From NCBI RefSeq assembly GCF_014253075.1, contig NZ_JACLZJ010000002.1, positions 434,001-498,000 of the forward strand: a stretch of DNA of 64,000 nucleotides, written 5' to 3'. Positions 34,903-43,004 of the stretch are shown piece by piece; the stretch's first letter is position 1; each line of letters opens with the position of its first letter. The translations under genes and the position numbers were made by a program. The notes below the pieces were generated by a model that ran no database searches, was not told the origin of the DNA, and saw nothing but the letters and a program-made list of their open reading frames with translations. The DNA comes from Ochrobactrum sp. CM-21-5 (GTDB lineage Bacteria > Pseudomonadota > Alphaproteobacteria > Rhizobiales > Rhizobiaceae).

Positions 34903-36195
34903 TTACTCCGCGAAGAATGCGAAGCGGATCACGAACAATGCCGCCACGAGCCAGGTTGCCACGTGGATATCGCGGGCCTTGCCGGTGAAGGCCTTCAGCA
35001 CGACATAGCTGATAAAGCCGAAGGCAAGACCGTTTGCGATGGAATAGGTGAACGGAATTGCCAGTGCCGTCAGGGCGGCAGGTGCAGCTTCCGTGATTTC
35101 GTCCCACTCGATCTCGATCAGTTCGCGCATCATCAGGCAAGCGACATAGATCAGTGCAGGCGCGGTCGCATAGGCCGGAACCGAACCGGCAAGCGGCGAA
35201 ATGAACAGCGCGGCAAGGAACAGCAACGCGACGACCAGAGCCGTCAGGCCCGTGCGCCCGCCGGCTTGAACGCCCGAAGCGCTTTCCACATAGGCGGTCG
35301 TTGAAGACGTGCCGAGCAGCGAACCACCGAGAATAGCAGTGCTATCGGCAAAAAGCGCACGGCCAAGACGGTTCGGCTTGCCGGGTTGGATCAACCCGCC
35401 GCGCTTTGCAACGCCGATCAACGTGCCGGTAGCATCGAAAACTTCAACAAGCACGAAGACCAGGATCACATGCAGAATACCGGTGTGCAGCGCACCCATG
35501 ACATCCAACTGCATGAAAGTCGGTACGAGGCTTGGCGGAGCAGAGAACACGCCGCCGAACTGGCTGATACCGAGCGCAATCGACACCACGGTTACCGCCA
35601 GAATACCGATCAGGATCGCACCGCGAACCTTCAGGGCATCGAGTACGGCGATGATGAAGAAACCGGCGATTGCGAGCAGCGGTCCAGATTTTGTCAGATC
35701 GCCGAGGCTTACCAGCGTTGCTTCGTTACCCACGACGACGCCGGCGCTCTTCAGGCCGATCAGCGCCAGGAACATGCCGATACCGGCCGCAATGGCGCTT
35801 CGCAGTGAATGCGGAATACCTTCCACCAGCCAGCGGCGAATACCCGTCACCGTCAGCAGCAGGAAGATGATACCGGAAATGAACACCGCACCGAGCGCCT
35901 GCTGCCAGGAGAAACCCATGGCGCCGACGACCGTGAATGCGAAGAAGGCGTTAAGCCCCATACCGGGCGCCATGCCGATCGGCCAGTTGGCGACCAGCGC
36001 CATAATGATCGAACCGAGTGCCGCCGCAAGGCAGGTCGCCACGAAGACGGCGTTGCGATCCATACCGGTGGTGGACAGAATGTCCGGGTTGACGAAGATG
36101 ATGTAGGACATCGTCAGGAAGGTTGTCACACCAGCGATGATTTCCGTTCTCGCCGTAGTGCCGTGTTCCTGCAATTTGAACAGCTTTTCGAGCAT
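34903..36195 (-). CDS. NCS2-family purine permease (guanine/hypoxanthine, AzgA/GhxP type)
   Basis: A 430-residue proton-coupled nucleobase importer with 12-14 membrane segments. TEIIAGVTTFLTMSYIIFVNPDIL at the N-terminus, GMGLNAFFAFTVV, and FDATGTLIGVAKRGG with STTAYVESASGVQAGGRTGLTA are the AzgA-type hallmarks. Two adjacent ATGs exist; the second (36195) is spaced better from GGAGG. The open frame to 36258 runs into the leader hairpin and is not used. Together with the deaminase it forms a purine uptake and salvage unit. Confidence 0.93.
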   Translation of the reverse strand: MLEKLFKLQEHGTTARTEIIAGVTTFLTMSYIIFVNPDILSTTGMDRNAVFVATCLAAALGSIIMALVANWPIGMAPGMGLNAFFAFTVVGAMGFSWQQALGAVFISGIIFLLLTVTGIRRWLVEGIPHSLRSAIAAGIGMFLALIGLKSAGVVVGNEATLVSLGDLTKSGPLLAIAGFFIIAVLDALKVRGAILIGILAVTVVSIALGISQFGGVFSAPPSLVPTFMQLDVMGALHTGILHVILVFVLVEVFDATGTLIGVAKRGGLIQPGKPNRLGRALFADSTAILGGSLLGTSSTTAYVESASGVQAGGRTGLTALVVALLFLAALFISPLAGSVPAYATAPALIYVACLMMRELIEIEWDEITEAAPAALTALAIPFTYSIANGLAFGFISYVVLKAFTGKARDIHVATWLVAALFVIRFAFFAE

Positions 36196-36542
36196 CATTC
36201 CTCCGAGGCAAGTGCGCCCGTTAAAAGGCGCTCCGCTTCCGGCTTTCCGGATAGGCATGCAGCCATATCCGGAAAGTTCTGAAGTGAAGCAACCTTATGC
36301 GATTGCCATAATGTTAGCTGCCGCCGCATTTCCTGCGAACGGACAAGTTCCCCATACACCCATCGCGGAGAAAAGCACAGTTCCGCCGCTTGAATGCCCG
36401 TTTATTGACATGATTCAGTGTGGACTGACTTTCGCGCAAGCGCCAGTTCCCTATTCGCCCGGAAATATTTGAAAGAGATTCAAAAAAATCCGCATCGGTG
36501 TTTCACCTGCCGATTCGGATAAACCTTTGATCCAGCGTCGGT
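36196..36542 (-). promoter_or_regulatory. Structured leader and promoter region of the purine permease
   Basis: These 347 bp carry no gene. On the permease side there are two stem-loops: CTTTCCGGATA (36243-36253) with TATCCGGAAAG (36266-36276), including an inner GGC/GCC pair, and a GCGCC/GGCGC stem closer to the start. They could form an attenuator or ligand-sensing leader. On the far side lies the DUF2938 terminator (36482-36519). Confidence 0.5.
36482..36519 (-). terminator. Intrinsic terminator of the DUF2938 gene
   Basis: Read on the minus strand, TCCGAATCGG pairs with CCGATGCGGA (one mismatch) and is followed by seven T residues (plus-strand A-run 36482-36488). It lies 24 bp after the stop codon. 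Confidence 0.82.
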
Positions 36543-37019
36543 TTAAAGCAGCAGCGCGGTGCCGTACATGCCCAGTGCGAAAAACGTATGGGCGACAAGG
36601 TTCAGAAATCTGACATTTCCGGCGTTCGGCAATCTGGACGCCGCCCAGCCGATTCCCAGGCCGGGTTGCAGCAGAAACCAGCCCGCCGCGACCGTGAGTA
36701 TGCCAAAGATCCAGACCGGAAGAAACACCGGATCTGCGAACCACTCCGCCCCGCCATAAAACGCAAAGATGACACCATAAAGAATGCCAACAGCATAATG
36801 GCCGATCCAGCCCAGTGCCGTTTCATGTCGGTAAGGTTCAGCTTTGGCGATGTCGTCGTGAAAAATCTGCCCGTGGCGAAGATGCCAGAACCAGCGGCCA
36901 ACCAGACCCCAGCTCGGTCGGGATTGCCCAGGCAGCACTGCCAGTACAAGAGCCCAAATATCCATAACGATTGTCGCGCCGATCCCGATCAGGATACCGC
37001 GCCAGAAGAGGTCCATCAT
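36543..37019 (-). CDS. DUF2938 membrane protein
   Basis: A 158-residue protein with about four membrane helices. It begins MMDLFWRGILIGIGATIVMDIWALVLA and contains GHYAVGILYGVIFAFYGG and LQPGLGIGWAASRLPN, the pattern of the DUF2938 family. The function is unknown. It is monocistronic, with its own terminator at 36482. Two adjacent ATGs leave the start uncertain by one codon. Confidence 0.85.
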   Translation of the reverse strand: MMDLFWRGILIGIGATIVMDIWALVLAVLPGQSRPSWGLVGRWFWHLRHGQIFHDDIAKAEPYRHETALGWIGHYAVGILYGVIFAFYGGAEWFADPVFLPVWIFGILTVAAGWFLLQPGLGIGWAASRLPNAGNVRFLNLVAHTFFALGMYGTALLL

Positions 37020-37557
37020 GTATTCGCCTTTGCATCGTCGGGTGACCAGATAACTGTCTGGTCACCCGAAGCGCAAGATGTATGATCTTGATATGCACAT
37101 GCCCCCGCAATGCGCATGGTCGCAACAATTTCAAAACACGAATGCAATAAATCTTCTCAATATGCACTGCTATGAAATCTGAAGCGATGAAGATACGCAG
37201 ATAACTGCATATCGAGCGGCAAGGTGCTTATCTTCATCGCCTGTGCCCCCACATCAGTCAATCTGGCGCAAACATGCCGTAGCGGCAACCACAGACTGTC
37301 TCAAATTAGTGCGGAATATATCTCATTCGCAAAATATCGCTTGGAAAAAGCCGGCGATATATTTGAACGACGCAAGATATCGTAAATCTTGAATGCAGCC
37401 TGACAGGCTACATGTGCCACGCAACAATGAAATGGCTAAAACTGAAAAAGCTGCAATAGTACATAAAACAAAAGCGCCGGGACTGGAGACCGACGCTTTG
37501 TTACTTTATTTTGATTTGACTTACGGGGCGATCGTTTGAGAGCCGCACCATAAGGTA
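37020..37557. other. Gene-free AT-rich stretch
   Basis: I see no supportable gene in these 538 bp. They contain the DUF1127 terminator, a palindrome AGCCTG-A-CAGGCT (37397-37409) and an ATATCGC/GCGATAT inverted repeat near 37335-37361. An untranslated small RNA is possible but not shown by the sequence. Confidence 0.4.
37464..37499 (-). terminator. Terminator of the DUF1127 gene
   Basis: On the minus strand AAAGCGTCGG pairs with CCGGCGCTTT (one G-T wobble) around a nine-base loop and is followed by a T-rich TGTTTTATG. It lies about 60 bp after the DUF1127 stop. Confidence 0.75.
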
Positions 37558-37695
37558 TTATCGACCGAAAACGGCGCTCTGAATCTGCGAACGCGAAACG
37601 CCGATATCGGCAAGAAGATGGTCGTCCATTGCACCCAGTTCACGGATGGCGCGGCGACGGGATACATACTGCTGGAATTTCTGACGAATGTTCAT
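37558..37695 (-). CDS. DUF1127 arginine-rich micro-protein
   Basis: A 45-residue protein read from an ATG at 37695 with GAGGAGAAAG eight bases upstream. MNIRQKFQQYVSRRRAIREL, then GAMDDHLLADIGVSRSQIQ, is the DUF1127 (YjiS-like) pattern: a basic N-terminal helix followed by the conserved L-x-D-I-G-(I/V)-x-R segment. Such proteins are common and often present in several copies in alphaproteobacteria, where they are linked to RNA turnover and phosphate metabolism. It stands alone with its own terminator. Confidence 0.9.
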   Translation of the reverse strand: MNIRQKFQQYVSRRRAIRELGAMDDHLLADIGVSRSQIQSAVFGR

Positions 37696-37946
37696 TTGCT
37701 TTCTCCTCGTTGGATGATTGATAAATAGGCTCATGCCTAAATTTCCACCACGGATATGATTGCAAATGAGGCATGCGTTTTCAGGAGAGCTCGCAACCTT
37801 GAAACGGCCTTAATTCCTTATACTTGGCGCTGATCGCCAGAGCCGAAATGCGCCGCCCGGAAAAGCAAATCTCCTTTGCCAAAGCCAGGCTAATCGATTA
37901 AGGCATCCGGCGGAGAGCTTTTCTCCCGCTCCTTTCGGATATTGTC

Positions 37947-38854
37947 ATGTTTTACGGTATTATACTTGCGTTTGCTTCCTATGCTGCATTCGCCATCAGC
38001 GACGCCTGCGTCAAATTCCTGGATGGCACGCTCTCGCCATATGAAATCGCCTTTTATGGCGCCGTACTTGGATTGCTGGCCATCCCCTTCACCAAGAAAG
38101 CGGATGACGCCTGGCTCGACATGTTTCGAACCACCAATATCCGCATGTGGCTGCTGCGCACTGTAACCGCGGCCATGGGAAGCATCGGCAGCGTGTCGGC
38201 CTTCACCCATCTTTCCATGGCCGAAGCCTTCGCGCTCATCTTCCTGCTGCCCGCTTATGTGACCATTCTTTCGGTCATTTTCCTCAAGGAGCAGGTCGGC
38301 TGGCGGCGTTGGTCGGCGGTCGCCATCGGCTTTGCGGGCGTTCTGGTGGTTTTGCGCCCCGGTTTTCGAGAGCTCTCCATCGGCCATCTCGGCGCGCTTG
38401 CCGCCGGCATGGGCGGCGCGTTCAGTATCATCATCTTTCGCGTCATGGGAAAGAATGAAAAACGCATTTCGCTCTATACCAGCGGCCTTGTCGGGCCGAT
38501 CATTATCTGCGGTGCCCTGATGGTGCCGAGCTATCAGACGCCGGTCAATGGGCCTATCTTGCCGGGTATGGGCTGCTGGCAGCGCTGGCCAATATCCTGC
38601 TCATGCTTGCCGCGCAGCGTGCGCCTGCCAGCGCGATTGCATCCCCCCAATATAGCCAGATGATATGGGCCATTCTTTTCGGCTATTTCATATTCAACGA
38701 TCACATCGATATGGCCATGCTCATCGGTATCGTGCTCATCACCATTTCCGGCCTGTTCACCTTCATCCGCGAGCGTCAGCGCGGCGTGGAGGGCCCGCCC
38801 GCCGTGGTGTCATCAGAACCAACACCGGCTTTGGTCGACGAAAAACCACTGTAA
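37947..38854 (+). pseudogene. DMT-family (EamA) transporter with a frameshift
   Basis: Ten-helix drug/metabolite transporter, broken by a frame change. The first frame (from 37947) gives two-thirds of an EamA protein to about SYQTPV, then turns into non-hydrophobic nonsense and stops at 38663. From about 38543 the next frame continues naturally as GQWAYLAGYGLLAALANILL and ends at 38854 with normal EamA helices. A single missing base near 38530-38545 explains this; repaired, the product would be about 302 residues, the normal EamA length. Either a real inactivating mutation or a sequencing error. Confidence 0.82.
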
Positions 38855-38868
38855 ATCTCGGCTTCATC

Positions 38869-38912
38869 GCATTATCCGACGCAAAACCGCTACGCACGTT
38901 TGCTGGAAATGC
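38869..38912. repeat. Intergenic palindromic repeat
   Basis: Outer arms GCATT/AATGC and inner arms GCAAA (38881-38885) and TTTGC (38899-38903). The wording CCGACGCAAAACCGCT resembles a short element I recall as repeated between rhizobial genes. The remainder of 38855-39062 shows nothing else. Confidence 0.45.
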
Positions 38913-39062
38913 CAAGTTCCGACTTGTTTCCGGCAGCGCGCACTCCTACCATGTGCGTCTCTCGCCCGCATTTTATGCCCTTCCCCAACAGGATCAATTG
39001 CAGCAGAAGGCGCACCGTCGCGGGCTGACGCCACAACGATGACCAGAACGAGGACCAGAGAG

Positions 39063-39917
39063 ATGACGAATACCCGGCCTATGTGGACCTATTACAAGGG
39101 CGAATGGCGTGAAGGCGACGTGCGCATTCTCGGTGCCGCCTCACAGGCAACGTGGCTCGGCTCCCTGGTATTCGACGGTGCGCGCCTGTTCGAGGGCGTG
39201 ACACCCGACCTCGACCTTCATTCAGCGCGCGCCAACGATTCCGCGCGGGCGCTCGGCCTCGAGCCCACGCTTTCCAGCAACGACATCGAAGCGCTCGCCC
39301 GCGAGGGACTGAAGAAATTCGCACCGGGAACGGATGTGTATATCAGGCCGATGTACTGGGCTGAGGAAGGAGATACAAGCACGGTCGCACCGCTTGCCTC
39401 CTCCACGGATTTCGCGCTGTGCCTGGAAGCCATTCCCATGGTCGAACCGAAGGGCTTCACCGTCACGACAACCTCCTTCCGCCGCCCTTATCTGGAAGTC
39501 ATGCCGGTCAACGCCAAGGCCGCCTGCCTTTATCCCAACAATGCCCGCATGCTGCGTGAAGCCAAGGCCAAAGGTTTCCACAATGCGCTCGTGACCGACG
39601 TGGTTGGCAATGTGGCGGAAACGGCCACATCCAACGTCTTCATGGTGCGGGGCGGCGAAGTGTTCACGCCCGTCCCCAACGGAACTTTTCTTAACGGCAT
39701 CACGCGCCAGCGCGTCATCAAGCTTCTGCGCGCCGCTGGCGTAACGGTGCACGAAACCTCGCTGAAAATCGAGGACTTCCGCCAGGCGGACGAAATCTTC
39801 TCGACGGGCAATATGAGCAAGGTCGTGCCGATCATCGGCTTTGATGACCGCAAGCTGGAATATGGCGCCGTGACCAAACGCGCGCGCGCACTTTACTGGG
39901 AATGGGCGCACACCTGA
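39063..39917 (+). CDS. Class IV PLP aminotransferase (branched-chain/D-amino-acid type)
   Basis: A 284-residue fold-type IV enzyme. The PLP lysine is in PVNAKAACLYPNNARMLREAKAKGF, the cofactor-phosphate/Glu motif is VAETATSNVFMV, and FLNGITRQRVIKLLR closes the site. Branched-chain aminotransferases, D-amino-acid aminotransferases and aminodeoxychorismate lyases share this fold; the pattern fits the BCAT-like group best. The ATG at 39063 is chosen over an upstream in-frame start at 39039 because the protein then opens at MTNTRPMWTYYKGEW, as in the family. It stands alone. Confidence 0.87.
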   Translation: MTNTRPMWTYYKGEWREGDVRILGAASQATWLGSLVFDGARLFEGVTPDLDLHSARANDSARALGLEPTLSSNDIEALAREGLKKFAPGTDVYIRPMYWAEEGDTSTVAPLASSTDFALCLEAIPMVEPKGFTVTTTSFRRPYLEVMPVNAKAACLYPNNARMLREAKAKGFHNALVTDVVGNVAETATSNVFMVRGGEVFTPVPNGTFLNGITRQRVIKLLRAAGVTVHETSLKIEDFRQADEIFSTGNMSKVVPIIGFDDRKLEYGAVTKRARALYWEWAHT

Positions 39918-40038
39918 AAGCGGAGTTCTAAGGCATATTTCCCAAAAGTGAGAATCGCCTACGCGGGGGAAATTGGTCCACTGGACTGGTTTCTGGTTCC
40001 GCTACGATGGGATAAAGACATGCGTAAAAATAAAGAAT

Positions 40039-40080
40039 TAAAGCGTGCCGCACGGATATGCGAAAACGCGACACGCTTTA
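40039..40080. repeat. RIME-like intergenic palindromic repeat
   Basis: TAAAGCGTG (40039-40047) pairs with CACGCTTTA (40072-40080). The flanking minus-strand wording, ending in ATGTCTTTATCCC near 40013, matches an element I remember as dispersed in Rhizobiales. It fills much of the 231-bp gap 39918-40148; no gene is seen there. Confidence 0.55.
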
Positions 40081-40148
40081 GGCTTGAGTATATACCAAGG
40101 CGCTCCGAACCATAGGGCTCGGAGCAGTTCCATAACAGCGGCTTCCGA

Positions 40149-40907
40149 ATGATCGAACACACACATCTGTTTCTGGCAGTTGCTGTCATTGCTGCATTTC
40201 TGGTCGGACTTTCGAAAGGTGGCCTGCCATCTGTCGGCACGCTTGCCGTGCCATTAATGGCGCTGATCATCTCACCGGTCACTGCGGCGGCGCTCCTTCT
40301 GCCGATCTATGTCATCAGCGATATGTTTGGCCTGTATCTCTACCGGCATCATTTTTCGGCGCGCAATCTCGCGATCCTCACACCCTCTGCTATCGTCGGT
40401 GTCGGTGTGGGCTGGCTGTTCAGTTCGCACCTTTCCAGTGCGTTTATCGGCATGCTGGTCGGTCTGGTGGGCATCATGTTCTGTTTCAACGCGTGGATAG
40501 GCGCACGCTATCGCAGACAGGCGCGCAAGGCCGATGTGCCGGGGGGCATTTTCTGGGGTACACTGACAGGACTGACAAGCTTCGTTTCTCACTCAGGTGC
40601 TCCGCCCTTCCAGATGTATGTACTGCCGCAGCATCTGGAAAAGCTGGTTTTCGCGGGCACATCCACGATCCTTTTCGCCATCGTCAACGCCGTCAAACTG
40701 GTGCCCTATTGGGAGCTGAACCAGTTTTCCAATCTCGATCTCTCGCTCGGATTATGGCTGGTCCCGTCAGCGGTTATCGGCACATTCATCGGCGCGAAGC
40801 TTACAAGAATATTGCCCGATGGCCCATTCTTCCTGCTGGTGCAGCTCACGCTTTTCGGACTTTCCATCAAACTGGTAGCCGATTGGGTTCTGCCTTATGT
40901 CTCCTGA
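40149..40907 (+). CDS. TauE/SafE-family sulfite/organosulfonate exporter
   Basis: A 252-residue membrane protein of eight or so helices. AAFLVGLSKGGLPSVGTLAVPLMAL and GTLTGLTSFVSHSGAPPFQMY are the two TauE signature repeats. Members export sulfite, sulfoacetate or related anions; the substrate here is unknown and no sulfonate genes adjoin. There is no strong ribosome site. It lies 77 bp upstream of the flavoprotein gene on the same strand. Confidence 0.88.
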   Translation: MIEHTHLFLAVAVIAAFLVGLSKGGLPSVGTLAVPLMALIISPVTAAALLLPIYVISDMFGLYLYRHHFSARNLAILTPSAIVGVGVGWLFSSHLSSAFIGMLVGLVGIMFCFNAWIGARYRRQARKADVPGGIFWGTLTGLTSFVSHSGAPPFQMYVLPQHLEKLVFAGTSTILFAIVNAVKLVPYWELNQFSNLDLSLGLWLVPSAVIGTFIGAKLTRILPDGPFFLLVQLTLFGLSIKLVADWVLPYVS

Positions 40908-40984
40908 TTAGGTCGCCGTCTTGCCAGATGTCCGCGCTTCGGCCACGATAACGCCATCGGAGAGCTTGCGGGGAGGACGTGCGG

Positions 40985-42640
40985 ATGGCAGATGCGGATG
41001 CGATCATCATAGGCGCGGGGCTTGCCGGATTGGTTGCCGCGCATGAGCTGACCAGCGCGGGACGCACGGTCATCATGCTGGAACAGGAAGGCGAAAACTC
41101 CATTGGCGGGCAGGCTTTTTGGTCGCTTGGCGGCCTTTTTATGGTCGATAGTCCCGAACAGCGCCGTTTCGGCATAAAGGACAGCCTCGACCTTGCCCGG
41201 CAAGACTGGCTCGGCTCCGCGCAATTCGATCGCCCCGAAGACCATTGGCCCCGACAATGGGCGGAAGCCTATCTGCAATTTGCGGCTGGAGACATGCGCC
41301 CCTGGCTGCACAGCCTCGGCATGCGCTGGTTTCCAGTCGTCGGCTGGGCCGAGAGAGGCGGTGCGCTGGCGCACGGTCACGGCAATTCGGTGCCCCGCTT
41401 CCATGTGACCTGGGGTACAGGGCCGGGCATAGTCGCACCGTTCGAGCGCCTGCTGCACGCAGGGATCGGAGTCGGCCTCGTCACACTCAAATGCCGCCAT
41501 CGGGTCAATGAGATTGTCACCACGGGCGGGCGGGCGACAGGCGTTCGCGGCGAAGTTCTTGTGGCTTCGACGGCGGAACGCGGCCAGTCGTCGTCACGCG
41601 ATATTGCGGGAAGCTTCGAACTCTCGGCAGGTTGCGTGATCGTCACCTCCGGCGGCATCGGCGGAGACCCTGAAAAGGTACGCGGGGCATGGCCGCGCGA
41701 AAGGCTTGGAAACCCGCCGAAGGAAATGGTGCTGGGGGTCCCCGCCCATGTGGACGGACGCGGTATCGACATGACGGTCAATGTCGGTGGCGAAGTCATC
41801 AATGCCGACCGCATGTGGCACTACACGGAAGGGGTCCGCAATTGGAACCCGATTTGGCCCAACCACGGCATACGTATCCTGCCCGGCCCCTCATCCATGT
41901 GGTTCGATGCCAGGGGCAATCGCCTGCCTGCCCCCTACCTGCCGGGGTTCGATACACTCGGCACGCTCCGGCACATTCTCTCGACGGGCTATGATTATTC
42001 ATGGTTCATCTTGACCGAGAAGATCGTCCGCAAGGAGTTTTCGCTGTCCGGTTCGGAACAGAACCCCGACCTGACGGGGAAGAACTGGAAGCTTCTCGTC
42101 AAGAGCCGCCTTGGCAAGTCGCCCCCACCGCCGGTCAAGGCGTTTGTCGACCATGGTGCGGATTTCATCTCAGCCAGAACACTGGATGAACTCGTGGCAG
42201 AAATGAACAAGCGCAGCGCAGAAAATCTGCTCGACGCCACTTATATCCGCGACCAGATCGAGGCGCGCGACCGCGAAATAACCAACCGTTATTCCAAGGA
42301 CGCGCAGATCATGGCCATCCGCAATGCTCGGTCCTATATCGGCGACAAACTGACCCGCGCGGTACCGCTTCACGCGCTTCTCGATCCGGCCAACGGACCG
42401 CTGATCGCCGTCAAGCTGCATATTCTCACACGCAAGACGTTGGGCGGACTGCACACCAACCTTCAGTCAGCAGCTCTCGATGAAAAAGGTGCGCCGATAC
42501 CTGGCCTTTACGCTGCGGGCGAAGCGGCAGGGTTCGGCGGCGGCGGTTATCACGGCTACAACGCCCTCGAAGGCACGTTTCTTGGAGGATGCATCTTTTC
42601 CGGTCGCGCAGCGGGCCGCGCCGCTGCCTCATCCAGCTAA
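40985..42640 (+). CDS. FAD-dependent dehydrogenase (KstD/flavocytochrome c-like)
   Basis: A 551-residue flavoprotein of the fumarate reductase/3-ketosteroid dehydrogenase superfamily. The N-terminal dinucleotide motif is AIIIGAGLAGLVAAHELTSAG followed by EQEGENSIGGQAFWSLGG, and the C-terminus has GLYAAGEAAGFGGGGYHGYNALEGTFLGGCIFSG, the second FAD segment. No haem motif or signal peptide is seen, so it is probably cytosolic. The ATG at 40985 is spaced properly from GGAGG; a GTG six bases earlier is possible. The substrate is unknown. Confidence 0.85.
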   Translation: MADADAIIIGAGLAGLVAAHELTSAGRTVIMLEQEGENSIGGQAFWSLGGLFMVDSPEQRRFGIKDSLDLARQDWLGSAQFDRPEDHWPRQWAEAYLQFAAGDMRPWLHSLGMRWFPVVGWAERGGALAHGHGNSVPRFHVTWGTGPGIVAPFERLLHAGIGVGLVTLKCRHRVNEIVTTGGRATGVRGEVLVASTAERGQSSSRDIAGSFELSAGCVIVTSGGIGGDPEKVRGAWPRERLGNPPKEMVLGVPAHVDGRGIDMTVNVGGEVINADRMWHYTEGVRNWNPIWPNHGIRILPGPSSMWFDARGNRLPAPYLPGFDTLGTLRHILSTGYDYSWFILTEKIVRKEFSLSGSEQNPDLTGKNWKLLVKSRLGKSPPPPVKAFVDHGADFISARTLDELVAEMNKRSAENLLDATYIRDQIEARDREITNRYSKDAQIMAIRNARSYIGDKLTRAVPLHALLDPANGPLIAVKLHILTRKTLGGLHTNLQSAALDEKGAPIPGLYAAGEAAGFGGGGYHGYNALEGTFLGGCIFSGRAAGRAAASSS

Positions 42641-42723
42641 GCCCGTTCCATATATGACTTTTTTATTTTTCAGGCCGTTTCCCTGTCTCGAAACCCTATG
42701 GCCGTCGGCAACATAATTGCCGC

Positions 42724-42736
42724 GAGGTTGAACCTC
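42724..42736. promoter_or_regulatory. Inverted repeat upstream of kdp
   Basis: GAGGTT-G-AACCTC, about 40 bp before the first small ORF of the kdp cluster, in a 134-bp gap that should hold the kdp promoter. It could be a KdpE or other regulator site; this is only suggested by position. Confidence 0.3.
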
Positions 42737-42774
42737 TTCGAAAAACAGGGAAGCCCGGCAGGGCGATCACGGTC

Positions 42775-42861
42775 ATGACAATGGATATTGCCGTTCTTGC
42801 AATCGGCATCGGATTCTTCGCACTCCTCTTCGGCTACCTGCACAGCTGCGAAAAGCTCTGA
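42775..42861 (+). CDS. Single-helix micro-protein upstream of kdpF
   Basis: A 28-residue ORF, MTMDIAVLAIGIGFFALLFG then YLHSCEKL, with one membrane helix and a short Cys-containing basic/acidic tail. Small ORFs of this kind (helix followed by a Y/F-x-x-x-C-(D/E)-(K/R)-L tail) precede kdpF in other bacteria as far as I recall, but have no agreed name. It ends 8 bp before kdpF. A second ATG at 42781 is possible, and the ribosome site is weak. Probably a KdpF-like accessory subunit; function unknown. Confidence 0.65.
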   Translation: MTMDIAVLAIGIGFFALLFGYLHSCEKL

Positions 42862-42869
42862 GGCGCGTC

Positions 42870-42959
42870 ATGCTGTTTGAGTATGCCGCAGGTGCACTGG
42901 TCGCGGCTTTCATCGCCGCCTACCTCCTTTACGCGCTGATACGTCCGGAACGGTTCTGA
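42870..42959 (+). CDS. kdpF: KdpF, small subunit of the K+-ATPase
   Basis: A 29-residue single-helix peptide, MLFEYAAGALVAAFIAAYLL then YALIRPERF; the closing Y-A-L-(I/L)-R-P-E-(R/K)-F is the KdpF hallmark. It stabilises the KdpFABC complex at the membrane. GAGG sits seven bases before the ATG. It is followed by kdpA after 45 bp. Confidence 0.92.
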   Translation: MLFEYAAGALVAAFIAAYLLYALIRPERF

Positions 42960-43004
42960 ACCGGAACCGATAAGACTGACAGCCCGAACGGGCCGGAAAG
43001 AATC

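Noticed and set aside
42641..42774. K+ or c-di-AMP riboswitch upstream of kdp
   Set aside because: The 134-bp gap is too short and lacks the conserved helices of those classes; only a 6-bp inverted repeat is seen.
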